In this document: one piece after another, positions 41,470 through 50,073 of the stretch | How positions within the stretch are numbered: position 1 is the stretch's first letter | How the letters are laid out: every line of letters begins with the position of its first letter | From: Pseudomonas alloputida | GTDB lineage: Bacteria > Pseudomonadota > Gammaproteobacteria > Pseudomonadales > Pseudomonadaceae | Assembly (NCBI RefSeq): GCF_021283545.2 | Contig: NZ_CP128540.1 | Coordinates: 3,879,501 to 3,943,500 of the forward strand | DNA length: 64,000 nt | Direction: 5' to 3' | Made by a program: the position numbers and the translations under genes | The notes under the pieces: model-generated | Databases searched by the model: none | Seen by the model: the letters and a program-made list of their open reading frames with translations, nothing else | What the model was told of the DNA's origin: nothing

Positions 41470-42894
41470 ATGTTCGAATTACATCCAGACTCCTCTACCC
41501 CGCTGGTCAACCAGATCATCGATGGGCTGCGCGAGCTGATCGACAACCAAACCCTCAAGCCAGGCGCCAAGGTCCCGTCGATTCGCGCCTTTGCCGCAAG
41601 CTATTCGGTGAGTACCTTCACCGTGGTAGAGGCCTACGACCGCCTGGTCGCCCAAGGGCTGCTGGTGAGCCGTGGCAATGCGGGGTTCTTCGTCAACCGT
41701 GCGGCGGGCGAACTGCTGGAGCAGCACAACACCGAGGCCGACACCAGTCGACCAACGTTCAACTCCGAGTGGTACCTGCAGCAGATTTTCGAAATCCGCC
41801 AGTTGCCGTACAAACCGGGGTGCGGCTGGCTGCCCAACGACTGGATGTACGAAGACGGCCTGCGCCGCGGTCTGCGCCAGGTGGCCGGCAGCCCGCTGGA
41901 GCTGTCGGGGTACGGCGACCCCATGGGCCTGATGGAGCTGCGTGCACTGACCGCACAGAACCTGCAACAAGAGCTGTCGATCGTCGCCAACCCGGCACAG
42001 CTGATGCTCACCCACGGCGCCAGCCAGGCCCTGGACCTGGCCGCACGCACACTGGTGCGCCCAGGCGATGTGGTGCTGGTGGACGACCCCGGCTACCCGA
42101 ACCTCATGAGCATCCTGCGCACCCAAGGCGCAACCCTGGTAGGCGTGCCACGTACACCGGCCGGCTACGACCTGAACCAGCTGGAGCAACTGCTCAGCCA
42201 CCACCGCCCGACGGCGTTCTTCACCCAGCCGCACCTGCACAGCCCGACGTGCTCCCGCACCCCGCTGCCGCAGTTGCACCGCCTGCTGCAGCTTGCTAGC
42301 CAGCATGGCTTCCGCCTGGTGGAGAACAACCTGTACGCCGACATGGTCGCCGAGCCGCAGCCGTGCCTGGCCAGCCTCGACCATCTGCAGCAGGTGGTGT
42401 ACGTGGGCAGCTATTCCAAGAGCATTTCGCCCAACGTGCGGGTCGGCTACATGCTGGCCAACCCCGAACTGATGCAAAAACTGCTGCACCTGAAGATGCG
42501 CTCAGGCCTGACCACCTCGCAGGTGATGGAGCGCGTGGTGTATGCGGCGATCATCGACGGGCGCTGGCGCAAGCACCTCAAGCGCCTGCGCCAGCGCCTG
42601 GCCGAGGCGCATCAGGAAGTTGGCCGGCATCTGCATCGACTGGGCTTTGAATTGTTCACCGAATCGGATGAAGGCATGTACATCTGGACCCGCCATCCGG
42701 CGATTCCCGACAGTGCCGCGTTGCTGGACGATGCGCTGGAGAAAGGCATCATGCTAGGCCCAGGGCAGTTGTTCATGGTCGACGCCAAGGCGACCGGGTG
42801 GATGCGGTTCAACGTGGCGTTCAGTACGGACCCGGCGATGTGGGAGTTGTTGGAGAAGGTGTTGGTGAAGCATGTGCGGCGGAGTGGGATGTAA
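41470..42894 (+). CDS. MocR/PdxR-family regulator (GntR HTH + aminotransferase domain)
   Basis: This 474-residue protein has an N-terminal GntR winged helix (TPLVNQIIDGLRELIDNQTLKPGAKVPSIRAFAASYSVSTFTVVEAYDRL). A fold-type I aminotransferase domain with PLP Lys317 in SYSKSISPNVRVGY follows. MocR proteins use the PLP domain to sense amino compounds. The divergent amino-acid permease is the probable target, and autoregulation is common. Length and domain order are normal. Confidence 0.9.
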   Translation: MFELHPDSSTPLVNQIIDGLRELIDNQTLKPGAKVPSIRAFAASYSVSTFTVVEAYDRLVAQGLLVSRGNAGFFVNRAAGELLEQHNTEADTSRPTFNSEWYLQQIFEIRQLPYKPGCGWLPNDWMYEDGLRRGLRQVAGSPLELSGYGDPMGLMELRALTAQNLQQELSIVANPAQLMLTHGASQALDLAARTLVRPGDVVLVDDPGYPNLMSILRTQGATLVGVPRTPAGYDLNQLEQLLSHHRPTAFFTQPHLHSPTCSRTPLPQLHRLLQLASQHGFRLVENNLYADMVAEPQPCLASLDHLQQVVYVGSYSKSISPNVRVGYMLANPELMQKLLHLKMRSGLTTSQVMERVVYAAIIDGRWRKHLKRLRQRLAEAHQEVGRHLHRLGFELFTESDEGMYIWTRHPAIPDSAALLDDALEKGIMLGPGQLFMVDAKATGWMRFNVAFSTDPAMWELLEKVLVKHVRRSGM

Positions 42895-43021
42895 AGCCGC
42901 TCCACATCTGTTTGGGGCCACACCTTCCTGTAAGGGCGCCGCTGTCCGCCTCGTTTGTTCCCCTTACTTCATATCGAAGGTTCCCCGCCGCACTTCATCA
43001 TTTCCAGCCATGCACCCCGGA

Positions 43022-43069
43022 GCGCCCCGCGGGGCGCAATGGCAAGGTGAAATAACACCTGGCTTTTTT
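43022..43069 (+). terminator. 16-bp GC palindrome and T-run hairpin before the Rhs-type gene
   Basis: GCGCCCCGCGGGGCGC (43022-43037) is a perfect 16-bp palindrome. Shortly after, AGGTG-AAATAA-CACCT (43045-43060) is followed by GGCTTTTTT. The second hairpin with six T is a reasonable terminator for the MocR gene. Confidence 0.45.
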
Positions 43070-43144
43070 ACCAGTAGCGCATGACGCTCGAATCAGATAA
43101 ATGACTCCATCATTAACCAGAAAACAAAGGAATGGAGCGCTGAA

Positions 43145-44026
43145 ATGTTATATCTATATAGCAATGATGAGATCACCACTACCCTGCAAGACAACGGTGC
43201 ATCTTCGATTCTGCGAGCTAACGTTCACGCTCTATTCTTTGTACATAAACAATCGGGCAACGAACGTACAGAATTGCTAGCATGTGACGTGAAAGGCTCG
43301 ACCTTGATGCTATTGACCATCAAAAGCACGGCACGGGTAGTTTTCAGTCCATGGGGATATTTTCAGGCGGCTGGGGGCATGCTTGCGGGGTTCAAGGGAG
43401 AGTACTGCGACCCTGTTACCTCATATTACTTATTAGGTAACGGCTATCGCGGCTACAACCCAATGCTGATGAGATTCGCAAACCCTGATTCAGTGAGCCC
43501 ATTCGGAGCTGGTGGTATCAACTGCTACGCTTACCTGGCGGGGGACCCTGTAAATGCCTCTGATCCGACGGGGCATATGCGAGGCAAGGTTCTGCTGAGG
43601 GAGAACAATTTGGGGGTATTTACATCCAGAAAACGATTCTGGCAAAAGAAAACGCTCACTATCTATGCAGACGGAGAAAACTCCAAGGTCGCCGGAATGG
43701 ATGCAGATGCACTTTACGAACACCTATCCACCCAAAAAATCAGCTTTGAGCGCTACGAAAAAATACACATTATCGCTTGTCACTCTGGAGAACCTGGACC
43801 AAACGGGCAACTGTCGTTTGGCCAACGTTTTTCAGATATAACCCGAACAATCGTAAAAGCGTATAGCGGAACCGTCAGCACGATACCCAAGCCACAACAA
43901 GACAAACAATACACAAAAATCAAAATCTTGCAAAAAAACATCTATAAAACCAAAGACTTCAATTACACCCCTGTCAGGTTTCAACCTATGGTTGAACAGG
44001 CCGCAAGCGTTCGGAGTCGCACGTAA
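43145..44026 (+). CDS. Short Rhs-repeat-associated core protein with variable C-terminus
   Basis: This 293-residue protein carries the Rhs core end (residues ~60-145): VFSPWGY, LAGFKGEYCDPVTSYYLLGNGYRGYNPMLMRFANPDSVSPFGAGGINCYAYLAGDPVNASDPTGH, quoted here only as its short motifs GNGYR, MRFANPDS and DPTGH. The ~145-residue tail after DPTGH is markedly AT-richer than its surroundings. It contains KIHIIACHSGE, like the Cys region of C80/CHAT-type peptidases, but the GHG/AHGE His that normally precedes it reads YADGE here. A toxin or its remnant is thus possible. GGAG precedes the ATG at 43145. No immunity-like gene follows. Confidence 0.75.
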   Translation: MLYLYSNDEITTTLQDNGASSILRANVHALFFVHKQSGNERTELLACDVKGSTLMLLTIKSTARVVFSPWGYFQAAGGMLAGFKGEYCDPVTSYYLLGNGYRGYNPMLMRFANPDSVSPFGAGGINCYAYLAGDPVNASDPTGHMRGKVLLRENNLGVFTSRKRFWQKKTLTIYADGENSKVAGMDADALYEHLSTQKISFERYEKIHIIACHSGEPGPNGQLSFGQRFSDITRTIVKAYSGTVSTIPKPQQDKQYTKIKILQKNIYKTKDFNYTPVRFQPMVEQAASVRSRT

Positions 44027-44085
44027 TACATCTGCAAGGCAGCCCTTTTTGTCCGGGTACGCTGACCGCTTGCACGCTGAGTTCT

Positions 44086-44125
44086 CTGCGCGACGGCGCA
44101 GTCAAAGGGGCTGGGCGATCTCCCA
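44086..44125 (+). repeat. Degenerate interspersed element, copy 2
   Basis: This is the partner of the element at 4675-4715. It keeps the CTGCGC-GACG-GCGCAG hairpin and the GGCTGGGCGATCTCCCA end. It lies just after the Rhs-type gene in the 233-bp gap before the WYL-type regulator. Confidence 0.5.
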
Positions 44126-44259
44126 CAAAGGCCTCGTCCACGCCTCGAGCCAAGGGCGCGTGCGAGAACTTGGATCCCATTCCGGGAAAAGGTATGCTGA
44201 GCAATAGCTAAACGCCACTATCCGGACGGGCTTCGTGCCTGCCCTCAAGGACGAGCCCT

Positions 44260-44814
44260 TTGCCCAGCCACCCGACCCGCCACACCATCGCCCGCCAGTG
44301 GCAACTGCTCAAGTTGCTGCCCGGCCGCCACCCGGGAATGAGCTCCACCCAGTTGCAGGCTGCCCTGACAACCGTGGGCCATACCACCAGCAAACGCACC
44401 GTCGAGCGCGACCTGGTCGAGCTCGCCGCACTGTTCCCGCTTCAGTGCAACAGTAAAGGCATGCCTTATGGCTGGTACTGGCAACCGGGCTTGAGCCTGG
44501 GCGAAGCGCAGCAGCTGCAACCCGACGCACTTACCCCACCGACACACGTCGTACTTTATGCCTGGGTCGATGACGCGCTGGCCCGCCGCCTGGAGCAATC
44601 CCCCCTGTCCGTCGATATGCAACTGACGCCGCAGGCTAGTGGCGGCGCCGCGCTGGTGGCCACCGTCGACGACAACCGCGCGCTGATGGGCTGGCTGCTG
44701 TCCCAGGCGGGGTCGATCCGCATCCAGGCGCCGCAGGCGCTGCGCGCGGCCATGATTGAACAATTGCGCCAGAGCCTGGCGCTGCATGAGGGCGAAGGCG
44801 ACTGCAAGCAATAG
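44260..44814 (+). CDS. Shortened WYL-type transcriptional regulator
   Basis: A TTG start at 44260 with AAGGA 8 bp upstream gives SHPTRHTIARQWQLLKLLP, the normal beginning of pseudomonad WYL regulators; no ATG fits. Residues 1-75 are the HTH part (TSKRTVERDLVELAALFPL). Residues ~95-184 match only the C-terminal extension domain (MQLTPQ...GWLLSQAGSIRIQAPQALRAAM). The central WYL domain of ~120 residues is absent, so the chain is 184 residues instead of about 300. It could be an internal deletion or a natural short form. Confidence 0.7.
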   Translation: MPSHPTRHTIARQWQLLKLLPGRHPGMSSTQLQAALTTVGHTTSKRTVERDLVELAALFPLQCNSKGMPYGWYWQPGLSLGEAQQLQPDALTPPTHVVLYAWVDDALARRLEQSPLSVDMQLTPQASGGAALVATVDDNRALMGWLLSQAGSIRIQAPQALRAAMIEQLRQSLALHEGEGDCKQ

Positions 44815-44825
44815 CGCCAACGGCG

Positions 44826-45602
44826 TCAGTAGGTTCCGGGGTACGCCCCGCCATCGATCAGCAGGTTCTGCCCGGTGATGTACCCGGCATGCGCGCTGCA
44901 CAGAAATGCGCAATACGCGCCAAACTCTGCGGCATCGCCAAAACGCGACGCCGGAATTGCCTTGCGCCGCGCCTGGGCAGTGACTTCCACATCACCACCC
45001 GCAGCCTTCAAGGTCTTTTGCAGGCGCGCCGTGTCGAACGCCCCAGGCAACAGGTTGTTGAGTGTCACATTGCAGCCCGCCAGACGCTGCTGCCGGGCCA
45101 GGCCGGCAATGAATCCGGTCAGGCCACTGCGGGCACCGTTGGATAAACCCAGCATGTCGATCGGTGCCTTCACCGCGCCGGAAGTGATATTCACCACCCG
45201 GCCAAAACCACGCTCGGCCATGCCATCTACCACCGCCTTGATCAGCTCGATGGGCGTGAGCATGTTGGCGTCCAGCGCCTTCAGCCAGTCATCACGCCCC
45301 CAATCACGGAAGTCCCCCGGTGGCGGGCCACCGGCGTTGTTGACCAGAATGTCGACCTGCGGGCAGGCCGCCAACAGCGCCTGGCGCACCTTGGGATCGG
45401 CAACATCGCCTGCCACGGTATGGACCTCGATTCCCGGGCAGGCCCTGCGCAACTCGCTGGCGGTCTGCTCCAGAGTGGCTTGGGTACGGGCATTGATGAC
45501 CAGGTTGACGCCTTCTTTGCCCAGCGCTTCGGCGCAGCCTTTGCCAAGGCCTTGGCTGGCCGCGCAGACGATGGCCCAGCGGCCGGTGATGCCTAGATCC
45601 AT
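44826..45602 (-). CDS. SDR-family protein with atypical active site
   Basis: ATG 45602 (MDLGITGRWAIVCAASQGLGKG) gives 258 residues with a Rossmann fold, NNAGG and an SDR C-terminus (ITGQNLLIDGG). The Ser of the tetrad is present (NITSGAVKAP), but the usual YxxxK reads LGLSN (DMLGLSNGARSGL), so Tyr and Lys are replaced. This pattern is known in a BKR-like SDR subgroup, and the reaction is uncertain. The LysR gene upstream is on the same strand with a 168-bp gap. Confidence 0.85.
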   Translation of the reverse strand: MDLGITGRWAIVCAASQGLGKGCAEALGKEGVNLVINARTQATLEQTASELRRACPGIEVHTVAGDVADPKVRQALLAACPQVDILVNNAGGPPPGDFRDWGRDDWLKALDANMLTPIELIKAVVDGMAERGFGRVVNITSGAVKAPIDMLGLSNGARSGLTGFIAGLARQQRLAGCNVTLNNLLPGAFDTARLQKTLKAAGGDVEVTAQARRKAIPASRFGDAAEFGAYCAFLCSAHAGYITGQNLLIDGGAYPGTY

Positions 45603-45770
45603 TGGTTTGCTCCTTGATGCAATCAGGGTGACAGGGGTGACTGACAGGCGCTGCCGGGGCAATCTAGAGGACGGGACAGGGCCACCGATAATGAAAAGAA
45701 CTGATCCACCGATAACCGCCGCTTATCCCTGCCAGCGCTTCGGCAACGGACTGGAAATCAATGGGGACCG

Positions 45771-46697
45771 TCACACTTCACCCGCCGTCAGTTCCTCCAC
45801 CAGCAATCGTGCCGCAGGCGATAACGGCGCCGCGACCCGGTGCACGATGCCGAACGGCTCGCTCAGCGCCCGGAGCGGCACCGCCAGCGACACCAGCAAC
45901 CCGCGCTGCTCGGCAAAGGCCGCCACCGCACGGGGAATGACTGCCACCAACGTCGGGTCATCTTCAAGCAGCATGAAGGTGGCGAAGGTGGAAAAGGTCT
46001 CCAGTGGATACCGTGACACCTCCACCCCCGCCTCGCTCAACTCGCGTTCTAGCGCTTGGCGCATGGGCATGTTGGCCGGATAAACCACCCAGCGATAATG
46101 GCTAAGGTCGCTGATCTTGAGTGCCGCCGCCCCGGCCAGCGGATGCTGCGGATGCGCGACCACCGCCAACGGCTCCTGGGTCAGTTCGACAAAGCCATAT
46201 TCCGCCGCGTTACGGCCCAGCCCTGGCCGGCAGATGGCCAGGTCCAGGCGCCCTTCGTCCAGCTGGGCGAGCAGGTTGGCGCTGGTATTCTCGGCGATTT
46301 CCACTGCCAGCTGCGGCTGTTTGCGGCGCAAGCGCCCGAGGGCGCTGACCAGTGTGGGCATAGCCCCCATGATACTGCCCACCGCCAGCCGCCCGCCCTG
46401 GCCTTGGACGATGCCCAACACTTCTTCGCGCAGATGCCCCAGGTCGCTGTGGATCAGCCGCGCGTAGCGCACCACGCAGCGGCCCACGTCGTTGGCAACC
46501 AGGCCGCTGGGCATTCGCTGGAACAACGGTACGCCCAGCACCTCCTCGACCTCGCGCAGGGCCTTGGTGGCACCGGGCTGGGAAATGGCCATGGCTTCAG
46601 CTGCCTTATGCAGCGAGCCACAGCGGTCCAGCTCGATCAGCAAGCGCAACTGGCGAAGGCGCAGGCGAGAAAAAATGGCGTCCAGAGAAGGGATCAT
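45771..46697 (-). CDS. LysR-family regulator
   Basis: This 308-residue protein begins LRLRQLRLLIELDRCGSLHKAAEAMAISQPGATKALREVEEVLGVPLFQR, typical of the GbpR/PcaQ-like LysR branch, with a normal effector domain. It precedes the SDR gene on the same strand and may control it; no other obvious target is adjacent. Confidence 0.88.
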   Translation of the reverse strand: MIPSLDAIFSRLRLRQLRLLIELDRCGSLHKAAEAMAISQPGATKALREVEEVLGVPLFQRMPSGLVANDVGRCVVRYARLIHSDLGHLREEVLGIVQGQGGRLAVGSIMGAMPTLVSALGRLRRKQPQLAVEIAENTSANLLAQLDEGRLDLAICRPGLGRNAAEYGFVELTQEPLAVVAHPQHPLAGAAALKISDLSHYRWVVYPANMPMRQALERELSEAGVEVSRYPLETFSTFATFMLLEDDPTLVAVIPRAVAAFAEQRGLLVSLAVPLRALSEPFGIVHRVAAPLSPAARLLVEELTAGEV

Positions 46698-46823
46698 CAG
46701 GCAGGCTCGGCAGGGGTTTCGTCATGCCGAGCACTATAGAGCGTCGTCTGCGGGGGCGTGTTGAGTTTTGCGCAAATGACCCTTGATTGCAGAACGAATG
46801 CACGCACCTTTCTGCAGGCTGTT

Positions 46824-47546
46824 TTACCGCGGCGCACGACGTGCCAGGCAGGCATAGGCCAAGGCCAGTACACTGGCCGCCAGTATGCCAAGCAGTATCA
46901 TCAGCTCACGGCTGTAACGGGCTACCATGGCCGGAAAACCGATGACCTCGCGGTACACCTGCACATGGGCCTCACCGTCAGCGTGGCTGATACTGACCCC
47001 GCCATGGCGGATCTGCGAGTAGTCGGCATCGAAATACACCCACACCTTGCAGGTGCCACCTGGCTCGATGGCAGGGATATCAACCTGGGCGATGGCGGTT
47101 TCCAGCAGCGTGTCGTTGCCGGCAGCATCGCGCACCTGCACCAGGCCCTTGGCTGGCAGGCGGATTTTCACCTGCCGGACCTGCGCATCACCACTGTTGT
47201 GCAGTTCGATCAGCAGGCCGGTACGGTGGTCCACCAGCCCGGCCTCGAAAGGCTTGGCGAACAGCTGGGCATAAGGAGCCTGCGCCATTTCGATGAGCCG
47301 CTCGACCTGATCATGGGCCAGCTGGCCTTGAACGATACCGTTGATTCGCCCCTGCAACTGCTCGTACTTGAGCTGCTCGCTGGCCTTGCTGATCCGCTCG
47401 CTGAACTGGCTGGGGTAAGTGAGGTAGGCATAGGTCAGTGACGCCTCAAGGCGCGGATTGCCCCTGAGCAACGCGTAGGCGGCCAACAGGACCATCAGGC
47501 CGATCAGCACGGCGACGAGAAGCTTCCCCACCTTGTCCCAGCTCAA
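46824..47546 (-). CDS. Hypothetical membrane protein with N- and C-terminal helices
   Basis: A TTG start at 47546 with AAGGA 8 bp upstream is the only good start. The 240-residue protein has one helix at residues 8-27 and another at ~213-233. Between them lies a likely extracytoplasmic part: a helical segment (~45-95), then a beta-rich segment (LLIELHNSGDAQVRQVKIRLP, GGTCKVWVYFDADY) that looks like an immunoglobulin-type fold. No family was recognised. Confidence 0.7.
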   Translation of the reverse strand: MSWDKVGKLLVAVLIGLMVLLAAYALLRGNPRLEASLTYAYLTYPSQFSERISKASEQLKYEQLQGRINGIVQGQLAHDQVERLIEMAQAPYAQLFAKPFEAGLVDHRTGLLIELHNSGDAQVRQVKIRLPAKGLVQVRDAAGNDTLLETAIAQVDIPAIEPGGTCKVWVYFDADYSQIRHGGVSISHADGEAHVQVYREVIGFPAMVARYSRELMILLGILAASVLALAYACLARRAPR

Positions 47547-47625
47547 TGCATGTTTCCTTCTGTCGTGTTACAGACGATTAAAACCGCCCAAGGGTGCCAA
47601 GTTCGCGCCCCCCAGGCAAGCCTGG

Positions 47626-47928
47626 CTAGGCTTCGCCCCCGCCTTCGCGCGCCTGACGTATCTGCAGCAGCTGGCCGTCGATCAGTGACTTGGCCATCCC
47701 GGCCAGGTAGTACGTGGCCTTCATCATCACCTGGCGGTCGTCAGGCCTGTCGATGGCCTTGCGGGTGATCTCGGTGATGCAGCCCATGATGCCCGAAGCT
47801 TCCATCAGTGCGGTGCGTATTGGCAGTTGCGGTTTCATTTGCACCAGTTCGGCATCGCTGTTGCCAAAGCGGCTCGCGGCTTGCACGACATAGGGCTTGC
47901 TGCTGTTTTTCGGGGTTTCGCTGTCCAT
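47626..47928 (-). CDS. Small hypothetical protein, DUF3077-like pattern
   Basis: Two ATGs lie at 47934 and 47928. GAGGA ends directly at the first but is 6 bp before the second, so 47928 is chosen (100 residues). The helical segment LPIRTALMEASGIMG...YYLAGMAKSLIDG recalls small pseudomonad proteins of the DUF3077 type. This match is by eye and tentative. No signal peptide is present. Confidence 0.6.
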   Translation of the reverse strand: MDSETPKNSSKPYVVQAASRFGNSDAELVQMKPQLPIRTALMEASGIMGCITEITRKAIDRPDDRQVMMKATYYLAGMAKSLIDGQLLQIRQAREGGGEA

Positions 47929-48126
47929 GTCCATTCCTCAAGGTTAGGCGCTTGCCGAGGCTAGGCCGCTTACTACCCCATTACAACGACAAAGGGGTGG
48001 AAAGGGTCACTTTAGGAAATGGACTACAAGAACCCAGCACAGGGAGCGCCGAGCCACCGCTCAGCCCCTTGACCCGCCCCCGGGCAGTGGCGGACGATCA
48101 ACCTCCCCCACACAAGGACGAACACC

Positions 48127-48750
48127 ATGCTGCGGATACTGGGAAGAGCCTCTTCCATCAATGTGCGAAAAGTCCTATGGGCCTGCGCCGAATTCGAGAT
48201 CGCGTTCGAGCGCGAAGACTGGGGTTCTGGCTTCAAGGCCACTGACAGCACCGAGTTCCTCGCGCTGAACCCCAACGCCATGATTCCGGTGATCCAGGAC
48301 GGCGACTTCACCTTGTGGGAATCCAATAGCATCATCCGTTACCTGGCCAGCCGCTACGGCGCCACCGCGTTCTATCCCGGCGAGGCCCAGGCGCGGGCGC
48401 GGATCGACCAGTGGATCGACTGGCAGGCCTCGGACCTGAACCGCTCATGGAGCTACGCGTTCATGTCGCTGGTCAGGCATTCGCCCGCTCACCAGGACCC
48501 GCAAGCACTGGCTGCCGGTTGTGCCGAGTGGTCACGCTACATGCGCATCCTCGACCGCCAGCTGGCCAGCACCGGTGCCTATGTGGCCGGCAGCCAGTTC
48601 ACCCTGGCCGACATCCCGATCGGCCTGTCAGTCAACCGCTGGTTCGAAACGCCGTTCGAGCACCCGCACCTGCCCGCGGTGCGCGATTATTACGAGCGCC
48701 TGAGCGAGCGCCCTGCCTATCACTTGCATGGCCGAAACGGTACCCCATAG
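48127..48750 (+). CDS. Glutathione S-transferase
   Basis: This 207-residue protein has a thioredoxin-like N-domain ([14 protein letters not shown] with a likely catalytic Ser, NPNAMIPVI with the cis-Pro, and [16 protein letters not shown] binding glutathione) and an all-helical C-domain with FTLADIPIG. It is a cytoplasmic detoxification-type enzyme; the substrate is unknown. AAGGA precedes the ATG. The gene is single. Confidence 0.92.
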   Translation: MLRILGRASSINVRKVLWACAEFEIAFEREDWGSGFKATDSTEFLALNPNAMIPVIQDGDFTLWESNSIIRYLASRYGATAFYPGEAQARARIDQWIDWQASDLNRSWSYAFMSLVRHSPAHQDPQALAAGCAEWSRYMRILDRQLASTGAYVAGSQFTLADIPIGLSVNRWFETPFEHPHLPAVRDYYERLSERPAYHLHGRNGTP

Positions 48751-48772
48751 TACCCGCAAGGAAGTGTATCGA

Positions 48773-48789
48773 GGGGCGCAAGGCGCCCC
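48773..48789. terminator. 7-bp hairpin between convergent GST and MFS genes
   Basis: GGGGCGC-AAG-GCGCCCC lies 23 bp after the GST stop and 15 bp from the end of the convergent transporter gene. No T run is present. Confidence 0.45.
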
Positions 48790-48803
48790 AAGGTTCAGGC
48801 CTG

Positions 48804-49979
48804 CTACAGCGCAACCTGCCCCCCTGCTACCACCCCTCGCCCACGCCAGGCAAACAGCAGCACCAGTACCAGCCCCAGGGCAGCCATCGCAGCCCCCGCC
48901 AGGGAAATTGCCGGGTAGCCCAGCCCCGCATTGATCACTGCGCCGCCCAGCGCCGCACCGATCGCATTGCCCAGGTTGAACGCGCCAATGTTCACCGCAG
49001 AGGCCAGGTTGGGGGCATCCTTGGCCGCTTCCATGACCCGCATTTGCAGCGGCGGCACCAGGGCAAAGCTGGCCGCACCCCAGACCAGGATCGCCAAGGC
49101 GGTCGGCAGCGGCCAGTCCAGTACCAGCGGAAACACCAGCAGCACGGCAATCAGCCCAGCCAGTGACAGGATCAGAGTGCGATCGATCGAGCGGTCCGCC
49201 GCCTTGCCACCCCACACGTTGCCCAAGGTCAGGCCGACACCGAACAGCACCAGCATGGCCGTCACGAAGGGGGTGGACGCCGCCGCTTCATGCTGCAGGA
49301 TCGGCGCAATGTAGGTGAACACCGTGAACATGGCGCTGGAGCCCACCACGGTCAGCAACAAGGCCGCCAGTACCGGCCTGCGGCCCAGCACACGGATCTC
49401 GGCCATGGCACCCTCGCCCTTGGGCGACGCAACATTGGGCAGTGCGTACCAGAGTGTGGTCATCGCCACCAGGCCAAGCCCGGCAATACCCCAGAACGCC
49501 GTGCGCCAACCCAGCATTTCACCCAACCAGGTCGCCAACGGCACGCCGCCGATGGTGGCCAGGGTCAAACCCATGAACATTGCAGCCACGGCCCCGGCGC
49601 GCTTCTCGGGCGGCACCACACTGGCCGCGACGATCGAGCCGATGCCAAAGAAGGCGCCGTGGTTGAGTGAAGTGACCACGCGGGCCACCAGCAGGCTGGC
49701 GTAGTCGCTGGCCAGGGCCGACATCAGGTTGCCCAAGGTGAAAATGGCCATCAGCCCGATCAACAGGTAACGGCGCGGGATCTTCACCGTGGCCAGGGTC
49801 ATCAGCGGCGCGCCGATCAGCACGCCGATGGCATAGGCACTGACCAGCAGCCCCGCAGCAGGAATGGAAACACCGAGGTCGGTAGCGATACTGGGCAACA
49901 TGCCCATGGGGGCAAACTCTGTAACGCCGATGCCGAAGGCACCGATGGCGAGTGCGACAAGCGGTGGATTGATACGCAT
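48804..49979 (-). CDS. MFS transporter, DHA1/AraJ-like efflux
   Basis: This 391-residue, twelve-helix protein begins LVALAIGAFGIGVTEFAPMGMLPSIATDLG, the AraJ/PbuE/YdeA motif of DHA1 exporters, with ARVVTSLNHGAFFGIGS. It probably exports a sugar, purine or drug. The divergent LysR gene is the likely regulator, 94 bp away. Confidence 0.88.
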   Translation of the reverse strand: MRINPPLVALAIGAFGIGVTEFAPMGMLPSIATDLGVSIPAAGLLVSAYAIGVLIGAPLMTLATVKIPRRYLLIGLMAIFTLGNLMSALASDYASLLVARVVTSLNHGAFFGIGSIVAASVVPPEKRAGAVAAMFMGLTLATIGGVPLATWLGEMLGWRTAFWGIAGLGLVAMTTLWYALPNVASPKGEGAMAEIRVLGRRPVLAALLLTVVGSSAMFTVFTYIAPILQHEAAASTPFVTAMLVLFGVGLTLGNVWGGKAADRSIDRTLILSLAGLIAVLLVFPLVLDWPLPTALAILVWGAASFALVPPLQMRVMEAAKDAPNLASAVNIGAFNLGNAIGAALGGAVINAGLGYPAISLAGAAMAALGLVLVLLFAWRGRGVVAGGQVAL

Positions 49980-50073
49980 GGCAAGCTCCTTATCTATGCC
50001 GCAAATGCTACGATCCGTTTAAAACGCGCACTAGACTGCATTTTTGCGAACCACCTTTGCTTGAGAGGCACAA

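Noticed and set aside
43992..44207. 71-codon frame after the Rhs-type gene as an immunity gene
   Set aside because: It overlaps the end of the Rhs gene, contains the interspersed element, is Arg/Ser-rich and has no ribosome site.
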